Positions 1 through 10,752 are shown, numbered from the stretch's first letter. The stretch: 64,000 bases of DNA from Streptococcus oralis (GCF_004127215.1 NZ_QEWJ01000007.1:1-64000); one strand, 5' to 3'. Numbers and translations: made by a program. Notes: generated from the sequence alone by a model not told the origin.

Positions 1-69
1 TCCGTACGGGATTCGAACCCGTGTTACCGCCGTGAAAAGGCGGTGTCTTAACCCCTTGACCAACGGACC
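1..69 (-). tRNA. tRNA-Glu (TTC), 3' end cut by window edge
   Basis: Read on the minus strand this is a standard tRNA-Glu with anticodon TTC in an anticodon loop closed by an ACCGCC/GGCGGT stem, and a T-arm ACGGG-TTCGAAT-CCCGT. It is identical over its visible 69 nt to the complete tRNA-Glu at 20314-20385. Only the last three bases (C, T and the discriminator A) lie outside the window. It is transcribed away from comX, from its own promoter at 90-117. Confidence 0.95.
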
Positions 70-89
70 TGAGCTTTTCAACTCTTTCT

Positions 90-117
90 ATTATACCTAC
101 TTTTTTGCCTTTGTCAA
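90..117 (-). promoter_or_regulatory. Promoter of the tRNA-Glu gene
   Basis: On the minus strand TTGACA (112-117) and TATAAT (90-95) are both perfect consensus with a 16-bp spacer. They lie about 20 bp upstream of the tRNA-Glu 5' end, as expected for a strong constitutive stable-RNA promoter. Confidence 0.85.
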
Positions 118-141
118 GAACTTTTTTGGGCTATTTTCATT

Positions 142-615
142 TTATCTAAAATCACTCAATACCACTCTTAATTCTCCTAGGAGTGCCTTGCGTCCTTTGA
201 AACATTCCCCTCCCATGAGACGATCAAGTTGTTCTTGTTTTTCTTTACTCTGACTTGCTCTGTAATTTCTTAGAAGTTCGTGAAAGAGATAATAATCATC
301 TAGTCTCAGTCCTTTTTCGCCTAAGCGATGACTAATTTCGCTCACCTCCTCATAGGGCTCTTTGTCGAAACGGCGCTTGTGACTTTCCTGTTTACGGATG
401 TAGTCTAGGATGCGATTGCGGAATTTGGTTTTAAAGCAGACATATAGTCGATGGCGTTCTCCCTCTAGTAACTCTGGATGGTGACTGACTAGCTCATAGA
501 GGCACATCATACCCTCCTGGTCCCAGTCCTCTTTCTCCCACAGATGGAGATGATAATCTTTCCGACACTTATGGACAATCCCCTTGCTTTCTTCATATAA
601 TTCTTTTAGATTCAT
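142..615 (-). CDS. comX: Competence sigma factor ComX
   Basis: 157-aa alternative sigma factor of the ComX/SigX family. It directs RNA polymerase to late competence promoters carrying the combox (consensus TACGAATA), which switches on DNA uptake, recombination and fratricide genes. The sequence has the family core: a start like (M)xxKELYEE, then DWDQEGM, then KTKFRNRILDYIRKQESxKRRxDKEPYEEVxEISHR, then LDDYYLFHE. The length is normal for the family. The neighbouring tRNA-Glu matches the comX1 locus of S. pneumoniae. An RBS (AAGGAG) precedes the ATG. Expression should depend on phospho-ComE, but no convincing ComE direct repeat was found in the 120-bp upstream gap. Likely targets in this window are comFA-comFC (combox at 45655) and cbpD (combox-like site at 53815). 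Pneumococci carry two comX copies, so a second copy may lie outside the window. Confidence 0.93.
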   Translation of the reverse strand: MNLKELYEESKGIVHKCRKDYHLHLWEKEDWDQEGMMCLYELVSHHPELLEGERHRLYVCFKTKFRNRILDYIRKQESHKRRFDKEPYEEVSEISHRLGEKGLRLDDYYLFHELLRNYRASQSKEKQEQLDRLMGGECFKGRKALLGELRVVLSDFR

Positions 616-707
616 AGATTTCTCCTTTCTTCCTTTAGTCTAGCAGAATGCAGAAAACTTTTGATCCTCTTCTCCTCTTCTATATACTTTCCACTCTAAA
701 CGGCACA

Positions 708-731
708 CAAAAAGAGAGGCAAAGCCTCTCT
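708..731 (-). terminator. Rho-independent terminator after ftsH
   Basis: On the minus strand, directly past the ftsH stop, AGAGAGGC-TTT-GCCTCTCT forms a stem-loop followed by a T-run. It ends the ftsH transcript before comX. Confidence 0.8.
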
Positions 732-735
732 GGGG

Positions 736-2694
736 TTATTTTTCTTCACTCATTTTTGATTTTACTTCATCATAAGATAGGGCATGGGTTTCCTCTTCTA
801 CAGTCTCAGGCATTTTTCCTGTTTCGTAAAGAGATTTAATTTGAGTACTATTCAATGTTTCGTATTTCAACAATGCTTCTGCAATCAGTTTGTGAGTTTC
901 ACGATTTGATTGAATTATTTCAGCTGCTTTATTCCGTGCTTCATTTAATAATGAACGAACTTCCTCATCAATCTCATAGGCTGTTTGCTCTGAAATTGAT
1001 TTTTGAGGACTTTGTGCACCAAACATAGCATGATTGCCTTCATATTGAACTGGACCTAGTTTTTCACTCATACCGTATTCAGTGACCATTGCACGCGCCA
1101 TCTGTGTAGCTTGTTCAAAGTCATTTGAAGCTCCTGTAGTTTGGACATTAAAGATAATCTCTTCAGCTACACGACCACCCATCAAACCTGCTAATTGCTC
1201 TTTCATATCTTCTTTAGAAAGAAGCATTTGATCTTCTTTAGGAAGTGCAATCATGTATCCGCCTGCACGTCCACGTGGTACGATGGTCACTTTATGAACA
1301 ACACGGGCATTTGACAAGACTAAACCAACAATGGTATGTCCAGCCTCATGGTAGGCAACCAATTCACGTTCTCTTTGTGATACTGTTTTATCTTTCTTAG
1401 ATGGTCCAGCAATCACTCTGTCCTCTGCCTCATCAATATCTGAAGCATCAATGACTGACTTGTTGCGACGAGCAGCAACCAAAGCTGCCTCGTTTAGAAC
1501 ATTTTCCAAGTCAGCACCAACAAAACCTGGAGTTTGTTGGGCAACTAATTTCAAATCAACATCCTCTGCTAGAGGTTTGTTTTTAGCGTGAACTTTCAAA
1601 ATTGCTTCACGACCTTTAACATCAGGGCGACCAACCAAGACTTTTCTATCAAAACGCCCAGGGCGTAGTAGAGCAGGATCGAGGACATCTGAACGGTTTG
1701 TCGCAGCGATAACGATAATTCCTTCATTACCCTCAAAACCATCCATTTCAATTAAGAGCTGGTTCAAGGTTTGCTCACGTTCATCATTTCCTCCACCGAG
1801 GCCAACACCACGTTGGCGACCAACAGCGTCAATTTCATCGATAAAGATAATGGCTGGTGCTGCTTTTTTAGCATCCTCAAAAAGAGAACGAACACGACTT
1901 GCACCAACTCCGACAAACATTTCTACAAAGTCCGATCCTGAGATGCTAAAGAATGGAACGCCTGCTTCTCCAGCAACTGCCTTAGCAAGCAAAGTCTTAC
2001 CTGTTCCCGGAGGTCCCTCTAAAAGAACACCCGCAGGAATACGCGCACCAAGTTTTGTAAATCGTTTTGGGTCTTTTAGGAATTCAACAACTTCAACTAA
2101 TTCTTGTTTTTCTTCCTCGGCACCTGCAACATCTGAAAATCGTACCTTGATATCTTCTTTGTTAGCAGCCTTGGCCTTGCTACGTCCAAAACTCATTGGA
2201 TTTCTACTATTGTTTCCTCCCATATTTCCCATCATAGAGAATAGGAAGAAGAAGAGAATGGCAAATGGCACAACAGAGACAAGGATATTGATCCACATAC
2301 CACTCGAACTCTCATGTTTAACCGTTACCTCAGCCTTATGTTCAGAAGCAAGTTTTTGCAATTCTGCAACTGTTGAATCCGACGGAAGAATGGTACTTGA
2401 GAATCTTTCTACTGTCGTAGCATCAGGAGTGAAAAATTGAATTCCTGTTTCTTCTTTACTTGTCTTAGGATTTTTATAAACACCAGACACCTCAATGATG
2501 CTACCATTCGGCTGATAGGTCAATTCTTTTACATTGTCTGCTGTAATTTCTTTTACCAATTCTGTATAGTTAATTTTTTCACTTTTCCCAGCAGCATTTC
2601 CAGAGTAAAAATACTGAAATCCTGTTACAAGGAAGAAGATAATTAACAAGTATAGAAATGGATTTCTAACTAAACCATTATTTTGTTTTTTCAT
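736..2694 (-). CDS. ftsH: ATP-dependent zinc metalloprotease FtsH
   Basis: 652-aa membrane-anchored AAA+ protease that degrades misfolded and regulatory membrane and cytosolic proteins. Two N-terminal membrane segments (about residues 11-30 and 130-152) flank an extracytoplasmic domain. The AAA domain has Walker A GPPGTGKT, Walker [10 protein letters not shown] and the second region of homology ending RPGRFDR. The peptidase domain carries the zinc motif HEAGH. Length and architecture are normal for streptococci. It is the last gene of a minus-strand run with hpt and tilS, separated from hpt by only 15 bp, the classical tilS-hpt-ftsH order of Firmicutes. A terminator follows the stop codon. 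Confidence 0.97.
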   Translation of the reverse strand: MKKQNNGLVRNPFLYLLIIFFLVTGFQYFYSGNAAGKSEKINYTELVKEITADNVKELTYQPNGSIIEVSGVYKNPKTSKEETGIQFFTPDATTVERFSSTILPSDSTVAELQKLASEHKAEVTVKHESSSGMWINILVSVVPFAILFFFLFSMMGNMGGNNSRNPMSFGRSKAKAANKEDIKVRFSDVAGAEEEKQELVEVVEFLKDPKRFTKLGARIPAGVLLEGPPGTGKTLLAKAVAGEAGVPFFSISGSDFVEMFVGVGASRVRSLFEDAKKAAPAIIFIDEIDAVGRQRGVGLGGGNDEREQTLNQLLIEMDGFEGNEGIIVIAATNRSDVLDPALLRPGRFDRKVLVGRPDVKGREAILKVHAKNKPLAEDVDLKLVAQQTPGFVGADLENVLNEAALVAARRNKSVIDASDIDEAEDRVIAGPSKKDKTVSQRERELVAYHEAGHTIVGLVLSNARVVHKVTIVPRGRAGGYMIALPKEDQMLLSKEDMKEQLAGLMGGRVAEEIIFNVQTTGASNDFEQATQMARAMVTEYGMSEKLGPVQYEGNHAMFGAQSPQKSISEQTAYEIDEEVRSLLNEARNKAAEIIQSNRETHKLIAEALLKYETLNSTQIKSLYETGKMPETVEEETHALSYDEVKSKMSEEK

Positions 2695-2709
2695 TAAAGA
2701 ATGCTCTTT

Positions 2710-3252
2710 CTAATTTGAATAAACTTCCTCTTTCAACACTCCAACATAAGGAAGATTACGATAGTTTTCTTTGTAGTCCAAACCATATCCTACTACAAAC
2801 TCATTTGGAATCGTAAAGCAAGTATAATCAGCTTCGATTTCAACAATTCGCCCTTCTGGTTTATCTAACATGGTTGCAATCTTAACAGAAGCTGCTTCTC
2901 TTGCAATAAACATATCTCTCAGGTTCTTCAAAGTTTGACCTGTATCGATGATATCTTCTACAAATAGAATATGTCTTCCTTTGATATCCTGAGTTACGTC
3001 TTGCTTGATATTGATCACACCACTGCTTGCAGTTCCACCATGGTAGCTAGATACCATCATGAAGTCCATCTCAATATGCGTATCAATATGTTTGACCAAT
3101 TCAGCCATAAAAGGAATCGATCCTTTCAAAATTCCAACAAGAATTGGATTTTTCCCCTCATAGTCTTTGGCTAATTGTGCACCTAGCTTTTTAGCTGCTT
3201 CTGTAATTTCATCATGTGAAATGAGGATTTTTTTAATATCGTGTTCTAACAT
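2710..3252 (-). CDS. hpt: Hypoxanthine-guanine phosphoribosyltransferase
   Basis: 180-aa purine salvage enzyme that joins hypoxanthine or guanine to PRPP, giving IMP or GMP. The PRPP-binding motif is visible as [14 protein letters not shown], and the flexible loop region holds the SSYHG motif. Length is typical of bacterial Hpt. It lies 4 bp downstream of tilS and 15 bp upstream of ftsH, so it is probably co-transcribed with both. In Bacillus, HprT interacts with TilS and the pair influences ftsH transcription. Whether that happens here cannot be seen. Confidence 0.96.
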   Translation of the reverse strand: MLEHDIKKILISHDEITEAAKKLGAQLAKDYEGKNPILVGILKGSIPFMAELVKHIDTHIEMDFMMVSSYHGGTASSGVINIKQDVTQDIKGRHILFVEDIIDTGQTLKNLRDMFIAREAASVKIATMLDKPEGRIVEIEADYTCFTIPNEFVVGYGLDYKENYRNLPYVGVLKEEVYSN

Positions 3253-3256
3253 CTTT

Positions 3257-4534
3257 TTACCTATCTATTTTTTCTATATAAAGTACAGTGTTCATTATAT
3301 CATTTTTCGTGTTTTTACTCAAATCACTGGTCGCAATTCCTAAAATTGAGACAATTTCTCCAAATTGCTCAATAATAGGAGTTGTTTTTCGTTTTTCAAT
3401 AGGGATTTTCAAATCTATAAATAGACGTCTCAGTTTCTTTCGATGACCATTCAGGACAAGAACATCGCCAGGTTTTCGACACCTAATATGTATCGGTGTT
3501 TCCCGTGAAACCATTATTTTTTGAACAGAATCTCCTTCAACAGGAATACCAAAGGAAAATAGATAGCCCTTATGTCGAACTTGATTTTGATAGTGTAACA
3601 CAAGTTCGTCTTCCTTTTCATCAGCCTGAGGACTGATTTTGCAAACTCGAAAATTCTGATACTCTTTTATCAATTCATAACCATTTTTCAGTGGGTGACG
3701 ATACTGACTTTTCCTTGCTAAAATCTGTCGAACTTCTGCAAACTGAGCTTTCGTAAGATTTAAGTCAGGAAATTGATTGAGATAGTTCTGGAGCAAGACC
3801 CCTTGAGTTTGTTGTGAGAATGAAAAGAGCTCATTCAAATCTTCTACATCAATCTGTTCAGAAAGCTCCGTTATGGCTGCTTGGTAATCTGAAATCTCAC
3901 TTCCTAGATTTAAAAGAGCGGATCTAAGGCGGGGATTTTCTTTTTCAAGCTCTGGTAAATACCTATTTCGAATCCGATTGCGAAAATAGCTATTCTCACG
4001 ATTTGTTTGATCTTCGAAATGATAAATTGGTGGGAAGTCTGTTTTATGAAAATGCAATAAGGGACGGATGATTTCAATATCATCAACTACTTGACTTTCT
4101 TTTATTCCTGTTAAATGACGTAACCGACTTCCGCGAATGAATCGCATCAAAATCGTTTCAACCTGATCATCTGCATGGTGGGCAGTGACCAAGGCTGTCG
4201 CCCCAACCTCTTTCATGATTTTCCTAAAAAAATCATAACGAAACTCTCGAGCATGCGCTTCTGAAAAGTCTCCTGAAAAGCTTGTGATATAAATAGGAAG
4301 TCCAGCTACATCAGCTAACTTCCTTAGTTCATTTTCCTCCCAGTCAGACTCACTTCTCTGCTTATGATTGACATGAGTTAAAATCAGCTCAATTCCCAAC
4401 TCATTTTGATAAGTAGACAATAGATGGAATAAAAACATCGAATCCAGTCCACCAGACAGAGCCAATAGGACTTTAGAATGTTTTTTGAAATACTCTTTTC
4501 GAAGAAAATGATTTAAAAAATCCTGCTCCCTCAT
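3257..4534 (-). CDS. tilS: tRNA(Ile)-lysidine synthase
   Basis: 425-aa enzyme that converts the wobble cytidine of tRNA-Ile(CAU) to lysidine using ATP and lysine, allowing AUA decoding. This is essential in most bacteria. The N-terminal PP-loop motif SGGLDS sits at about residues 28-33, followed by a conserved [11 protein letters not shown] stretch and the [10 protein letters not shown] motif. The C-terminal domain (about 340-420) is the tRNA-binding part. Its start overlaps the stop of the upstream beta-lactamase-like gene by 4 bp (ATGA), which indicates translational coupling. A degenerate parS-like site lies inside the gene at 3497-3512. Confidence 0.95.
   Translation of the reverse strand: MREQDFLNHFLRKEYFKKHSKVLLALSGGLDSMFLFHLLSTYQNELGIELILTHVNHKQRSESDWEENELRKLADVAGLPIYITSFSGDFSEAHAREFRYDFFRKIMKEVGATALVTAHHADDQVETILMRFIRGSRLRHLTGIKESQVVDDIEIIRPLLHFHKTDFPPIYHFEDQTNRENSYFRNRIRNRYLPELEKENPRLRSALLNLGSEISDYQAAITELSEQIDVEDLNELFSFSQQTQGVLLQNYLNQFPDLNLTKAQFAEVRQILARKSQYRHPLKNGYELIKEYQNFRVCKISPQADEKEDELVLHYQNQVRHKGYLFSFGIPVEGDSVQKIMVSRETPIHIRCRKPGDVLVLNGHRKKLRRLFIDLKIPIEKRKTTPIIEQFGEIVSILGIATSDLSKNTKNDIMNTVLYIEKIDR
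3497..3512. promoter_or_regulatory. Degenerate parS-like site inside tilS
   Basis: TGTTTCCCGTGAAACC differs from the 16-bp parS consensus TGTTTCACGTGAAACA at one core position (A to C) and the last base. It lies about 11.6 kb from the main oriC cluster, on the side opposite the other two candidates. ParB may bind it weakly. Occupancy is inferred. Confidence 0.45.
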
Positions 4535-5802
4535 TTTAGAACCTCATAGACATCCTTGGCTATTTTAGCAATAGTGTCATAATCAGAATTTTTGGTGAAA
4601 ATGGAAAGAACGAAAGGAGAGTCCGTATAAACAATTGCAGTGTCATGTTTAAACTCATCCGCATCTCCGATTTTATGAGCTATCTTAGCAGAAACACCCT
4701 TGGCAATTCGTTGATTGTCAAAATCAGTCTTACTAAGAGACTCTAGTACAAAACCATTCTGATTATAAATAGCTTCCATGATCTTTCCAGCCATTTTTGA
4801 AGAAGTTAATTTATCATTCTCATCCCAATCTTCACCCATAATAGTGGACATTTTTTCTTTAAAAGCCCCGTCAGATTGATTGGTCACATAATAACCTAAA
4901 ATATTATGAGCAACATTATCAGACTCTTTTGTTATCTTGGTAATTAACTGCTTGAGACTGTAATCTTTGTTATCTTCTTTTTTAGGTAAACTACCACTAC
5001 CTTCTACTTTATAGGATCCAGGAAAGCTATTTACTTCTGGGACATACTTGAAGCTACTATCCAGTGTATAAGAACCTTGGTTTATCTTATCTTGAGCATA
5101 ATAAAGGTAGGCCAGTTTCAAGATGCTAGCTGCATAGAGTTTGCTGTCTTCATTCACCCCAGCCTCTTTTCCTGTGCTCAGTTGTTTAACATAAATAGAG
5201 TATTTTTCGTTCTGATAGTTGTTTGATAAGATTTCTTGAACCTTCTGGATGCGATTGTCCTCTTCTGAGACGAACTCTTTTGGTACCCACCCAACTTGAT
5301 CAATATGAAGAAATTCTTGTCCCTCAGCAAAGAGGGTTCTATCCACTATTACGCGTTGATAGGGAGAGAGAGATGAAGAAATTTCTTTAGCATCATAAGG
5401 GCTATTATAGATAACAAACCCCGGTTCCAACCATACTTGTCTACTTTGAGTTTGAACTTGACTTTGATCATAGACCAAACGCTTATCTGCAACGACAAAC
5501 TGATGATTGTCTAATTTAAAAACAGGAATACCTTGTCTATTCAAACGCCATTCTACGATTTTAAAGGTGGTTCCAGGAGTCAATTTTCCAGACTCCTTAA
5601 TCAAATCCTCATTTGCATAGATAGCAGTTTCTCCATAAACCATTGGCGATTCAAGAGGTTCTTTATAGTAAAATCCATAATCAGACTCAGTTAGATAATA
5701 AATTTCTTGTGAAGAGTAAGGAAGCTGTTTTTCTGTGCTAACTACTCTTGAAGTTATGATAAAAACAGATAGTAGTGATAACACTACTAAGAACTTACGC
5801 AT
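4531..5802 (-). CDS. Secreted or membrane-anchored class A beta-lactamase-like serine hydrolase
   Basis: 423-aa protein with an N-terminal hydrophobic segment (residues about 3-20) serving as signal peptide or anchor. The N-terminal half resembles SH3-like cell-wall domains. The C-terminal half is a class A beta-lactamase / penicillin-binding fold: an SxxK motif as SILK, an SDN motif within ESDNVAHN, and a KIG triad in place of the usual KTG. It corresponds to the conserved gene upstream of tilS in pneumococcus (SP_0010 by recollection), whose substrate is unknown. The KIG variant makes true antibiotic hydrolysis doubtful, and a role on peptidoglycan is more likely. It overlaps the 40-aa gene upstream by 8 bp and tilS downstream by 4 bp. 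Confidence 0.85.
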   Translation of the reverse strand: MRKFLVVLSLLSVFIITSRVVSTEKQLPYSSQEIYYLTESDYGFYYKEPLESPMVYGETAIYANEDLIKESGKLTPGTTFKIVEWRLNRQGIPVFKLDNHQFVVADKRLVYDQSQVQTQSRQVWLEPGFVIYNSPYDAKEISSSLSPYQRVIVDRTLFAEGQEFLHIDQVGWVPKEFVSEEDNRIQKVQEILSNNYQNEKYSIYVKQLSTGKEAGVNEDSKLYAASILKLAYLYYAQDKINQGSYTLDSSFKYVPEVNSFPGSYKVEGSGSLPKKEDNKDYSLKQLITKITKESDNVAHNILGYYVTNQSDGAFKEKMSTIMGEDWDENDKLTSSKMAGKIMEAIYNQNGFVLESLSKTDFDNQRIAKGVSAKIAHKIGDADEFKHDTAIVYTDSPFVLSIFTKNSDYDTIAKIAKDVYEVLK

Positions 5803-5917
5803 TCTTCCCTTCCCTTTCTTCTTGTAATCGTAATAAATGATTTTTAGTTGCTAATTCTTCTAATTTTTCATCTGACAAACTTAAAAACTTCTCAACAACT
5901 TCTAATAAATTTTCCAT
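5795..5917 (-). CDS. Conserved 40-aa protein of unknown function
   Basis: Small protein starting MENLLEVVEKFLSLSDEKL and ending with a charged helix, probably all-helical. The ATG at 5917 is chosen because a GAGG Shine-Dalgarno element lies 7 nt upstream. An in-frame start further upstream lies within divIC and lacks an RBS. It sits between divIC (5 bp) and the beta-lactamase-like gene (8-bp overlap), as the equivalent small ORF does in pneumococcus. No function is recognisable. Confidence 0.7.
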   Translation of the reverse strand: MENLLEVVEKFLSLSDEKLEELATKNHLLRLQEEREGKNA

Positions 5918-5921
5918 GACA

Positions 5922-6290
5922 TTACCTCGGAAGCAAATCAGGAATTGTGTAAATCGCTTCTCGTGTCTTTGAGTAATAGTACTTGGCACGTGCATATTTT
6001 GCTACATAGTCTTCATCTTTCAACTTTGCAGCAAAAGCAGATTCCTTATCCTTTTCATCACTAAGAGTTTGGTATTGTTCTTTCAATTCTGTCAATTGCT
6101 GACGACGTTGCAGTAACTGATTATAGCTTTGGGCCAGATTATAAGTCGGTAAAATAAACAACAAAATCATCAAAATCAGAACCCAACCCATAAAGCGATT
6201 TCTCTTTTGTCTTTCCTTCATCAGGTAACGACGACGTTGGTGTTCATTTTGAATAAAAGGATTGTTCATCTGTACAATATTTTTAGACAT
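5922..6290 (-). CDS. divIC: Septum formation initiator DivIC
   Basis: 122-aa bitopic division protein of the FtsB/DivIC family. A basic cytoplasmic N-terminus (residues 1-31) precedes one transmembrane helix (about 33-50). A coiled coil (about 53-85) and a short extracellular tail with the motif [16 protein letters not shown] follow. It acts with DivIB and FtsL in the divisome. It overlaps the S4 gene upstream by 8 bp, the conserved S4-divIC arrangement of Firmicutes next to mfd. Confidence 0.93.
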   Translation of the reverse strand: MSKNIVQMNNPFIQNEHQRRRYLMKERQKRNRFMGWVLILMILLFILPTYNLAQSYNQLLQRRQQLTELKEQYQTLSDEKDKESAFAAKLKDEDYVAKYARAKYYYSKTREAIYTIPDLLPR

Positions 6291-6549
6291 TTTCTTCTAC
6301 CCGTGTTTCACTGATAATTTCATACATGCCTGCTGCATCTTCTTTTTTTGTACTATCTTTCATCTCCAGTACTTTTACAAGCAACAACTTATTTCCAAAG
6401 CGAATTTCAACTTGGTCATCAACTTTCAAATCCGTTGAACTTTTGGCCAAAATTCCATTTACCTTGATTCTACCTTTATCTGCTACTTCCTTTGCGACTG
6501 TACGACGCTTAATAATTCGTGATACTTTTAAATACTTGTCTAATCTCAT
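6283..6549 (-). CDS. S4-domain RNA-binding protein (RqcP/YabO family)
   Basis: 88-aa protein beginning [20 protein letters not shown], the signature of the heat-shock 15 / YabO S4 family. In Bacillus, RqcP takes part in ribosome quality control with RqcH by helping C-terminal tailing of nascent chains on split 50S subunits. Length and position (mfd - S4 - divIC) fit that orthologue group. The function here rests on family membership. Confidence 0.88.
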   Translation of the reverse strand: MRLDKYLKVSRIIKRRTVAKEVADKGRIKVNGILAKSSTDLKVDDQVEIRFGNKLLLVKVLEMKDSTKKEDAAGMYEIISETRVEENV

Positions 6550-6606
6550 TTTTATTACCTCAAATTATTATTGTACCATTTTTATCCCTTTTATAGAAGA
6601 AAAACG

Positions 6607-9600
6607 TCAAAGAGAATTAGCTTCCTTTGATTCTTTTATCTCTAGTAAACTTTCTCCAAAAATCAGCAAACCTTCTAAAATTTCATAATCCTTCTTGTTT
6701 CGGACATCAAATACGACTTCCATTATCCCTCTATTCTCCGCTATGGCCGCTTTTAAGTTGGTTGCAGATAAGGCTTTAAAATAATCTTGAGCCAAGAACA
6801 GTCGCTGAGTGATTTTTTCAAATTGAACTGTAATCTTATTCTCTTTTCTTTCCACACGTTCTACAAAGACCTTATCCAAGTATGATTTGACCAAACCAAT
6901 CTCTAAAAGATAGGCCACTACATCTGGATACTCCCCGAAACGATCCATCAATTCTTCCTGTAATTCTTCATAGTTGACACGATTGTCAATTTGACGAATT
7001 TTCTTGTAAATTTCAATCTTATGTCGTTGGTCAGAAATATAAGTATCAGGAAGATAGGCATCGATTTGTAAAATCAATTCGGCGTTCCCTTTGGTTCTTG
7101 TGTTCCCATTACCATGTCGTTTAGCAATAGCTTCCTCTAGTAGCTGTGAATACAATTCAAAACCAACAGAATCAATAAAGCCCGATTGGGATTTTCCTAA
7201 GAGGTTTCCTGCTCCACGAATAGAAAGATCTCGCATCGCAATCTTAAATCCAGATCCCAATTCTGTAAATCCTTTGATTGCTTCTAATCTCTTTTCAGAG
7301 ACTTCACTGATTGATTTTTCTGGACGATACATAAGATAAGCATAGGCAATACGATTGCTCCGACCAACTCTTCCTCTTAATTGATACAAGGTTGACAATC
7401 CCATATGGTCTGCATTTTCGATAAATAAGGTATTGGCGTTTGGAATGTCAACGCCTGTTTCAATTATGGTAGTTGTCACCAAAATATCATATTGGCCATC
7501 AATAAAGTCCAATAGAGTGTTTTCTAACTGAATTTCACTCATTTGTCCATGAACAAACCCAATTGAAGCTTCTGGAATCAAATCCTGTAATTCTGAAACC
7601 TTCTGATCAATCGTGTCAACTTTGTTGTAAAGATAGTAAACTTGACCTCCACGCTCCATTTCACGCAAGACAGCATCACGAATCACACTATCATTCTTTT
7701 CCAAAACATAAGTCTGAACAGGATAGCGATTAGTTGGCGGAGTTTCAATAACAGACAAATCTCGTATTCCCAGCATAGACATATGGAGGGTACGAGGAAT
7801 TGGCGTTGCTGTCAAGGTTAGGACATCCACTTGCTTCTTCAGTTCTTTCAATGTTTCCTTATGCTTGACACCAAATCGTTGTTCCTCATCAATAATCATC
7901 AAGCCCAAATCTGAAAACACAACATCTTTTGACAAAACACGATGGGTTCCAATCAAAATATCGACTTGACCATTCTTTAATTTTTCAAGTGTCTCTGCCT
8001 GCTCTTTTTTACTTCTAAAGCGACTCAACACATCAATATTAACTGCAAAATTTTGGAATCGTTCCTTAAAGTTGGTATAGTGTTGTTGTGCTAGAACCGT
8101 CGTCGGAACTAGAACGACAACTTGTTTATGATCATTGACCGCCTTAAAGGCTGCACGCATTGCTACTTCAGTCTTCCCAAAACCAACATCTCCAACCAGA
8201 AGTCGATCCATGGGATGAGAATCCTGCATATCTCTCTTGATTTCCTCAATACTACGAAGTTGATCATCCGTTTCAACATAAGGGAAATCATCATCAAAAG
8301 CATGTTGCTCATCATCATCAGCTGAGAAAGCAAAACCCTTCAACTGACTACGCTCAGAATAAAGCTTGATTAAATCGTCAGCTATATCCTCTACCTGGTT
8401 CTTAACTTTTTGCTTGGCCTTTTTGAAATGACCATCATTTAATTTATTAAGTTTTGGCGCTTTACCATCACTTGAAACATATTTGGATAGTAATTGAATC
8501 TGCTCTACTGGGATGGAGATTTGATCCCCATTTTGGTATTGAACACTGACATAATCACGGTGAATCCCTTTGATTTCAATTGTTTCAATGCCTAGATATT
8601 GGCCAATTCCATGGATATGGTGAACAACGTAGTCCCCTTTTTCAAGTTCATTATAATCTTTTAATCGCTCTGCATTCGAAGCATGTTGTCTTCTAAAACG
8701 ACGTTTTAATTTCTTTTGAAAAATCTCATGTTCAGTAATCAAGAGAATTTTTTCATCTACAAAATGAAAACCATGTCTTAAATTACCTTCGATTAAGTTT
8801 ACAGATTCTTTACAGATACTTGACTTATCTCTTGAATCCAATTTAATCTGGTATTCCTCTAAAACATCCTCCAATGTTTTACTTCCCATTGAATTGCTAG
8901 ACTGCAAAACAATGGTGTAGTTCATTTTTTTATATCGCTCAATTTCTTCTCTAAGAAAAGAAAATTGATTGAAAAACTCTTGCATTGGATACTGATTAAA
9001 TTGATAAATGTAATCAAACTTGAGATTTCCTAGTCCTTTTTGGAGATTGGAGAAAAAGGTAACTGGACTTTGTTTTTTATAGATTTGCTCTGTATCTGCA
9101 AAATACTGCATATCAGAAAATGATTTACCATTCTGTAAATCTTCTGTAAAGTATTGCGCTAACTCTCTTTCAAAGACTTCATACTGATTCATCAATTTTT
9201 GGTAATCATCAAATAATACTGGCATATCTTTTTCAATATAATCAAATATAGTCCATGTTTTATCGTAACATAAAGATAAAAACTTTCGACTATCTGAATG
9301 TACTTGTTTTTGATGAAAACTTGACAAAATCTCTTCCAAGTATGATTTTAAAATTGGTGATAAGGTCTTCGAAATTTGCTTTTCTAAAGCTGACTGACCT
9401 CGTATATAGTCTCTTTCTCTTAAAAGTATATCACTAGCTGGAAAGATAATAAGTTCTGTTTGATTTTCTTTTGATAATTGTGTCTCCACTTCAAAAGTCC
9501 GAATTCCATCTACTTCATCACCAAAAAACTCGATTCGGAAAGGTTCTAACTGAGACATCTCAAAAATATCTAAAATATCTCCTCGAATACTAAACTCACC

Positions 9601-10110
9601 TTGAGTTTGTACTTGCGTAACTTTGCGATAGCCTATTTCCTTTAATTTGTGAAGAAGGTCATGTTGGTCATATTCTTCACCAACTGAAATATTTATAATA
9701 CTTTCTTTAAATCCAGTTGGAGAAGGTAAAATCAATCGACTTGCTGCTATATTACAAACTAAAATCCCTTTCTTAGATGAATCAGTTAAAAAACGCAAGG
9801 CTTCAACTCGCGAAATAATTTTTTCTTGTGAAGACATCAAAAACTCTACCATAGGAGAGTCATCTACCAAAAATGGATAGACAAATTCCTCTCCTAAGAT
9901 AGAAAGAAGATCACTGATAATTCGTTCTGCTTCTCCATAAGTCGATGTCAATAACACAATCTTTTTTTCTTTTTTTAGACTACTTGCAATTGCAAGAGCC
10001 TTGGTAGAAGTTGATAGTCCTAGTATCAGTTGTCTTTTCTTATCTGTCAGATTTTGATGCCATTTTTTTATCTGATCATTTTCTGAGAATAAATCTAATA
10101 AAGTCACCAT
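6607..10110 (-). CDS. mfd: Transcription-repair coupling factor
   Basis: 1167-aa SF2 translocase that removes stalled RNA polymerase from lesions and recruits UvrA. The N-terminal UvrB-like module spans about residues 1-350. The RNA polymerase-interacting domain contains GDYVVHHIHGIGQYLG at about 490-505. The motor has Walker A GDVGFGKTEVA, the DEEQ box (IIDEEQRFGV), TATPIPRTL and QLRGRVGRS. The C-terminal TRCF domain follows. Full length, with no disruption. It immediately follows pth with no gap and precedes the S4 gene by 57 bp. Confidence 0.97.
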   Translation of the reverse strand: MVTLLDLFSENDQIKKWHQNLTDKKRQLILGLSTSTKALAIASSLKKEKKIVLLTSTYGEAERIISDLLSILGEEFVYPFLVDDSPMVEFLMSSQEKIISRVEALRFLTDSSKKGILVCNIAASRLILPSPTGFKESIINISVGEEYDQHDLLHKLKEIGYRKVTQVQTQGEFSIRGDILDIFEMSQLEPFRIEFFGDEVDGIRTFEVETQLSKENQTELIIFPASDILLRERDYIRGQSALEKQISKTLSPILKSYLEEILSSFHQKQVHSDSRKFLSLCYDKTWTIFDYIEKDMPVLFDDYQKLMNQYEVFERELAQYFTEDLQNGKSFSDMQYFADTEQIYKKQSPVTFFSNLQKGLGNLKFDYIYQFNQYPMQEFFNQFSFLREEIERYKKMNYTIVLQSSNSMGSKTLEDVLEEYQIKLDSRDKSSICKESVNLIEGNLRHGFHFVDEKILLITEHEIFQKKLKRRFRRQHASNAERLKDYNELEKGDYVVHHIHGIGQYLGIETIEIKGIHRDYVSVQYQNGDQISIPVEQIQLLSKYVSSDGKAPKLNKLNDGHFKKAKQKVKNQVEDIADDLIKLYSERSQLKGFAFSADDDEQHAFDDDFPYVETDDQLRSIEEIKRDMQDSHPMDRLLVGDVGFGKTEVAMRAAFKAVNDHKQVVVLVPTTVLAQQHYTNFKERFQNFAVNIDVLSRFRSKKEQAETLEKLKNGQVDILIGTHRVLSKDVVFSDLGLMIIDEEQRFGVKHKETLKELKKQVDVLTLTATPIPRTLHMSMLGIRDLSVIETPPTNRYPVQTYVLEKNDSVIRDAVLREMERGGQVYYLYNKVDTIDQKVSELQDLIPEASIGFVHGQMSEIQLENTLLDFIDGQYDILVTTTIIETGVDIPNANTLFIENADHMGLSTLYQLRGRVGRSNRIAYAYLMYRPEKSISEVSEKRLEAIKGFTELGSGFKIAMRDLSIRGAGNLLGKSQSGFIDSVGFELYSQLLEEAIAKRHGNGNTRTKGNAELILQIDAYLPDTYISDQRHKIEIYKKIRQIDNRVNYEELQEELMDRFGEYPDVVAYLLEIGLVKSYLDKVFVERVERKENKITVQFEKITQRLFLAQDYFKALSATNLKAAIAENRGIMEVVFDVRNKKDYEILEGLLIFGESLLEIKESKEANSL

Positions 10111-10680
10111 TTAGCCGTTATACCTCTGCATTGTTTTCTCAAAGTTTTTCTCTTGTAAATAGTAGTTTACAGCATCGTCAACCTTGTCAATTGATTGTAA
10201 AATACCTACATAGTCATCCTGATCAAACTTACTTAAAACATGGTGAACAACTGACATACCTTTTTTAGGTCTTCCAATACCTATTTTAACACGGTTAAAG
10301 ACCTGAGTACCTATATGTTGAATAATAGATTTAATCCCATTATGACCACCTGCTGAGCCCTTTGCTCTTAAACGAATTTTCCCAACTTCCATGTCAAGAT
10401 CGTCGTAAATAACGAGTAAATCTTCAATATCCAAACCATAGTAAGTCAATAAAGCATGAACTGCTTTTCCACTTTCATTCATAAAAGTAGTTGGTTTGAC
10501 CAGATAAATTTTTTCTCCATTTAAGAAAAAAGATGCTAGGTCAGCTTGAAATATCTTGTCATGTGTAAAGGTGACATTTTGTTTTTTAGCCAATTGGTCA
10601 ATCAACATAAATCCAACGTTGTGCTTGGTTTCAAAATATTTATCCCCTGGATTTCCTAATCCAACAAGTAATTTAGTCAT
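10111..10680 (-). CDS. pth: Peptidyl-tRNA hydrolase
   Basis: 189-aa esterase that frees tRNA from prematurely released peptidyl-tRNA. The family motifs are present: [20 protein letters not shown] at the N-terminus (catalytic His at about 20), [10 protein letters not shown], and [23 protein letters not shown]. Length is normal. Its stop codon abuts the mfd start, and ychF lies upstream, the usual ychF-pth-mfd order of streptococci. Confidence 0.97.
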   Translation of the reverse strand: MTKLLVGLGNPGDKYFETKHNVGFMLIDQLAKKQNVTFTHDKIFQADLASFFLNGEKIYLVKPTTFMNESGKAVHALLTYYGLDIEDLLVIYDDLDMEVGKIRLRAKGSAGGHNGIKSIIQHIGTQVFNRVKIGIGRPKKGMSVVHHVLSKFDQDDYVGILQSIDKVDDAVNYYLQEKNFEKTMQRYNG

Positions 10681-10705
10681 TTATTTTCCTTTCAAAAGCC
10701 AAAAG

Positions 10706-10726
10706 GGTTGGAATTTTTTTCCAACC
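10706..10726 (-). terminator. Hairpin between ychF and pth
   Basis: GGTTGGAA and TTCCAACC arms around an A/T loop lie in the 72-bp gap. On the minus strand the following T-tract is interrupted (CTTTTGGCTTTT), so this is at best a partial terminator or a processing stem. Confidence 0.45.
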
Positions 10727-10752
10727 TAATTGACACTATTTGTTAAATGTTA

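Noticed and set aside
616-735. ComE direct repeat upstream of comX
   Set aside because: A GCCGTTTAG element is present on the minus strand, but no partner at 21-bp offset and no suitable distance to a -10 was found. Control by ComE is known for the family, but the site could not be supported here.
1850-2440. 196-codon open frame opposite ftsH
   Set aside because: It is fully antisense to the conserved ATPase region of ftsH, with no RBS and no family features; a shadow of ftsH codon use.
4531-5802. Antibiotic-resistance beta-lactamase
   Set aside because: SxxK and SDN motifs are present but the third motif is KIG. The protein has a wall-associated N-terminal half and sits in a conserved housekeeping operon, so a resistance function is not supported.
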